Assembly: GCA_018136815.1 (NCBI GenBank)
Contig: CM030939.1
Span: forward strand, 3,217,419-3,281,418
Direction of reading: 5' to 3'
Length of the DNA: 64,000 nt
From: Isochrysis galbana
Taxonomy: Eukaryota; Haptophyta; Isochrysidales; Isochrysidaceae
This document shows, in pieces, positions 62,430-64,000 of this stretch (position 1 is its first letter; each line of letters opens with the position of its first letter). Position numbers and translations under genes: made by a program. The notes under the pieces are model-generated. The model saw only the letters and a program-made list of their open reading frames with translations. It made no database searches and was not told the DNA's origin.

Positions 62430-62545
62430 CACACCGGACGAGGCATGCACCAACCGCGCACACCCCCGTCGCGGGGGAGGGGCTCCGTTGCCGATGAGGC
62501 ACGGTCCATCAGCACATCAGCACTAGGATTAAACTAAAAGACTTC
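62430..62545 (-). repeat. 100-bp dispersed repeat (inverted copy of 21556-21662)
   Basis: ccggacgaggcatgcaccaa, gggggaggggctccgttgcc and cactaggattaaacta are the reverse complement of the left copy. Confidence 0.85.
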
Positions 62546-62604
62546 TTGATTTTCTCACTACGCAAGGCAAGTGGAAGGAGTGAGAAGGATTACAAGGGAT
62601 GCGG

Positions 62605-62680
62605 GCCGGGCGTGGCTGCAGGGTAGATGTGCAGTGTCGCGCGCGCGGCGAGAATGTTAAGACGTTTATTCCTGGCTGTA
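62605..62680 (+). mobile_element. LINE 3'-end relic (copy 2 subfamily)
   Basis: gggcgtggctgcagggtaga (copy 2: gggcgtggctacagtag), cgcgcgcggcgagaatgtta-agacgtttatt. The T-tract is interrupted. At 62790 the gcttgccttcatttggtctc motif follows. Confidence 0.65.
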
Positions 62681-62934
62681 GATAGACAGCGAGTGCTCCG
62701 GAGCGTGTGTGACGTGTGCTATCCGTGATGAATGATAACTGTCTCTAGGCTAGCCTTTTTGATATATCAAATATCAAGTGCTTGTGCGACTTAGGCGGCT
62801 TGCCTTCATTTGGTCTCCTTTCCCTCAGGGTTTCTTCCCCTCCCGTGGGGACTCTCACCCTACCATGAGCCTCTCCGCGAGCACCCCGAAGGAGAGGCCC
62901 AGGGAGGAGCACCACGTACGCGACGAGAACGCAA

Positions 62935-63180
62935 GGCTGACCTACAATACAAGAGTAGTCATGAATACTGAGTACAAATACTACCAATTTGGCAGTATTC
63001 GTACTCATGAGTACAGCCGCGAGCGAGTATTCGTACTCATGAATACAGCCGAGAGTGAGTATTCGTATTTTGGTCGAATATCGAATACTCACACGGCGAC
63101 ACGCCGGCTGTCGGGGCGGCGCGCGCGCCGCGGCCCGCGGCCGCGCGGCTGCCGCGCGGCAGGCCGCGCACTTGTCGCAT
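62935..63180. repeat. gtattcgtactcatgagtac repeats and GC palindrome
   Basis: Three copies of tattcgtactcatga-tacagccg-like sequence at 62990-63070, then a GC-only block (gcggcccgcggccgcgcggc) with nested palindromes at 63120-63165. No gene. Confidence 0.7.
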
Positions 63181-63274
63181 TCATCCTAGATGATGCGATT
63201 TCCAGGTTCTTATTTCCAGGTCCTTCGCCGTGCGGCCACACGGTGAAGCTCAGGTACTTCTAGGTTGGTAGGGT

Positions 63275-63745
63275 TCGTCCCTAGCGATCTAGAATTCGAG
63301 TTCTCGTTTCGTTCCGTCTAGCGTCTAGCCTGTTTGTCAGGTATAGATTCCAGGTTTCCTCCTTTCGGGTAATCTTGACCCAAAGGAGCCAGGTCGCCTG
63401 TCTCTCGCTGCGCGCTTGTCTCAGGCTCTCGAGTTACCTTGTGAAGGCTTATTTAGCTTCTTGCAAGGCTTGCTGTTTCTTGTTGGGTTCCGGTTCTTGC
63501 TTGGGACTTGCTAACTTTCGTTGTCGTCCAGGCCTGTTCTTCATAGGTTCTGCTTGGCCTGGTTAGGGTTTCGTTGCCTTCCGGCGTTTGGCGTTCGCGT
63601 TGGCGTTCGGAAATTTCCTCTCACATTCCCTAGGTCCGCTACCCTTGGCTTGTAGGTCCTTGCTTCTTTCTTCTCGGTCAAGATTTTTGGCGAGCGAGTC
63701 GGTTGCTCTATCCGCTCGAGATTTGAGGTTAAATTTGCCATCTCC
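63275..63745 (-). pseudogene. gag-like coding remnant of an unidentified retroelement
   Basis: From an ATG near 63741: MANLTSNLERIEQPTRSPKI, KKEARTYKPRVADLGNVRGN, to a stop at 63541; then in other frames SPKQEPEPNKKQQALQEAK and ERQATWLLWVKITRKEETWN. The polar, basic composition is typical of gag proteins. No RT is in reach. It lies beside the repeat at 63889-64000, which recurs after the first assembly gap. Confidence 0.4.
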
Positions 63746-63888
63746 CCTTGGAGATCGGTGTAGGTTCGCTTCTTAGGTGAGGGAATCTTTCCCCTTGATG
63801 CAAGCTACATGCAAGCCCTTGGCCCCTTTGGTGTTTCTTCCCCTTGGTTGCTACTCAGGGTTGTTCGTTAGAAGCGTCTAGAAGGTTC

Positions 63889-64000
63889 ACGCTCAACGGC
63901 AAGATTTATTCGGTCGTGAAGATATCTCGTCGCGATCTGTATCCAAAGTGATCGCCGTGTCGCCGTGGTCGCGCGACATGACGCTCCCCTTCGGACTCTC
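63889..64000 (+). repeat. dispersed repeat shared with 1081-1195 (cut by window end)
   Basis: Same orientation as the left copy, with gccgtgtcgccgtggtcgcg carrying an 8-base duplication not present at 1154. Confidence 0.85.

Noticed and set aside
62430-62545. tRNA gene or tRNA-derived SINE head
   Set aside because: No cloverleaf and no matching A and B boxes could be drawn.

Overview
The window is nuclear DNA from a eukaryote, most likely a flagellated unicellular alga. Reading from the sequence: genes lie on both strands; several are interrupted by short introns (43-234 bp) with phase-consistent splice sites; there is no operon layout or ribosome-binding site; and about half the window is interspersed repeat and retroelement debris. 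An axonemal gene (DRC12/CCDC153-like) and MORN proteins point to a cilium-bearing organism. Three of the fourteen introns reconstructed here start with GC instead of GT. That, the high GC content, and an N-terminal 'VP-x-G' repeat domain on a scramblase suggest a haptophyte or another chromist alga, but the lineage is an inference. Two 100-N assembly gaps are present (981-1080 and 40044-40143).

Gene islands, left to right: a SMYD-type SET methyltransferase (3194-4099); a rearranged patch with an AT-rich orphan ORF, a GNAT-ankyrin gene and a frameshifted cysteine-knot-repeat gene (9990-11692); a five-exon phospholipid scramblase (12407-14188, minus); an unrecognised 819-aa protein (18798-21257, minus); a four-exon LIN54/TSO1-type CXC regulator (24450-25779, minus); a DRC12-like gene (28010-28850); a coiled-coil protein (29852-30691, minus) divergent from a four-exon ZnT5/Msc2-like zinc transporter (30955-33823); a Rubisco-LSMT/SETD-type SET protein (34289-35884, minus); an OB-fold plus GSTCD/METTL25-type methyltransferase (37984-39831); a MORN protein (41925-42806, minus); a divergent TBC-like protein (45955-47418, minus); a J-domain/MORN fusion (54971-58249); and a three-exon HINT-type HIT hydrolase (61530-62270, minus).

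The mobile fraction is dominated by one family of non-LTR retrotransposons (LINEs). A 6.4-kb copy (47850-54230) is bounded by a 17-bp target-site duplication. An internally deleted 4.55-kb copy (5139-9691) is bounded by a 16-bp duplication, and an unoccupied paralogue of its target lies at 9880-9926. At least six further copies keep the 5' terminus or the coding module just after it. The 5' terminus is a small hairpin immediately before the start codon; its stem sequence changes between copies while pairing is kept. The 3' ends carry oligo-T on the sense strand. One 370-bp derivative keeps both ends and an intact 105-codon ORF. Other elements are Ty1/copia and Ty3/gypsy (chromodomain) pol fragments, a hAT transposase tail fused to a LINE fragment, inverted-repeat elements and several unnamed dispersed repeats.

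The host genes do not form a pathway. They are housekeeping, chromatin, cilium and transport genes separated by repeat blocks. The strongest candidate for something undescribed is the LINE family: hairpin-initiated 5' end, CCCH zinc fingers fused to endonuclease and reverse transcriptase, oligo-T tail, and short two-ended derivatives.
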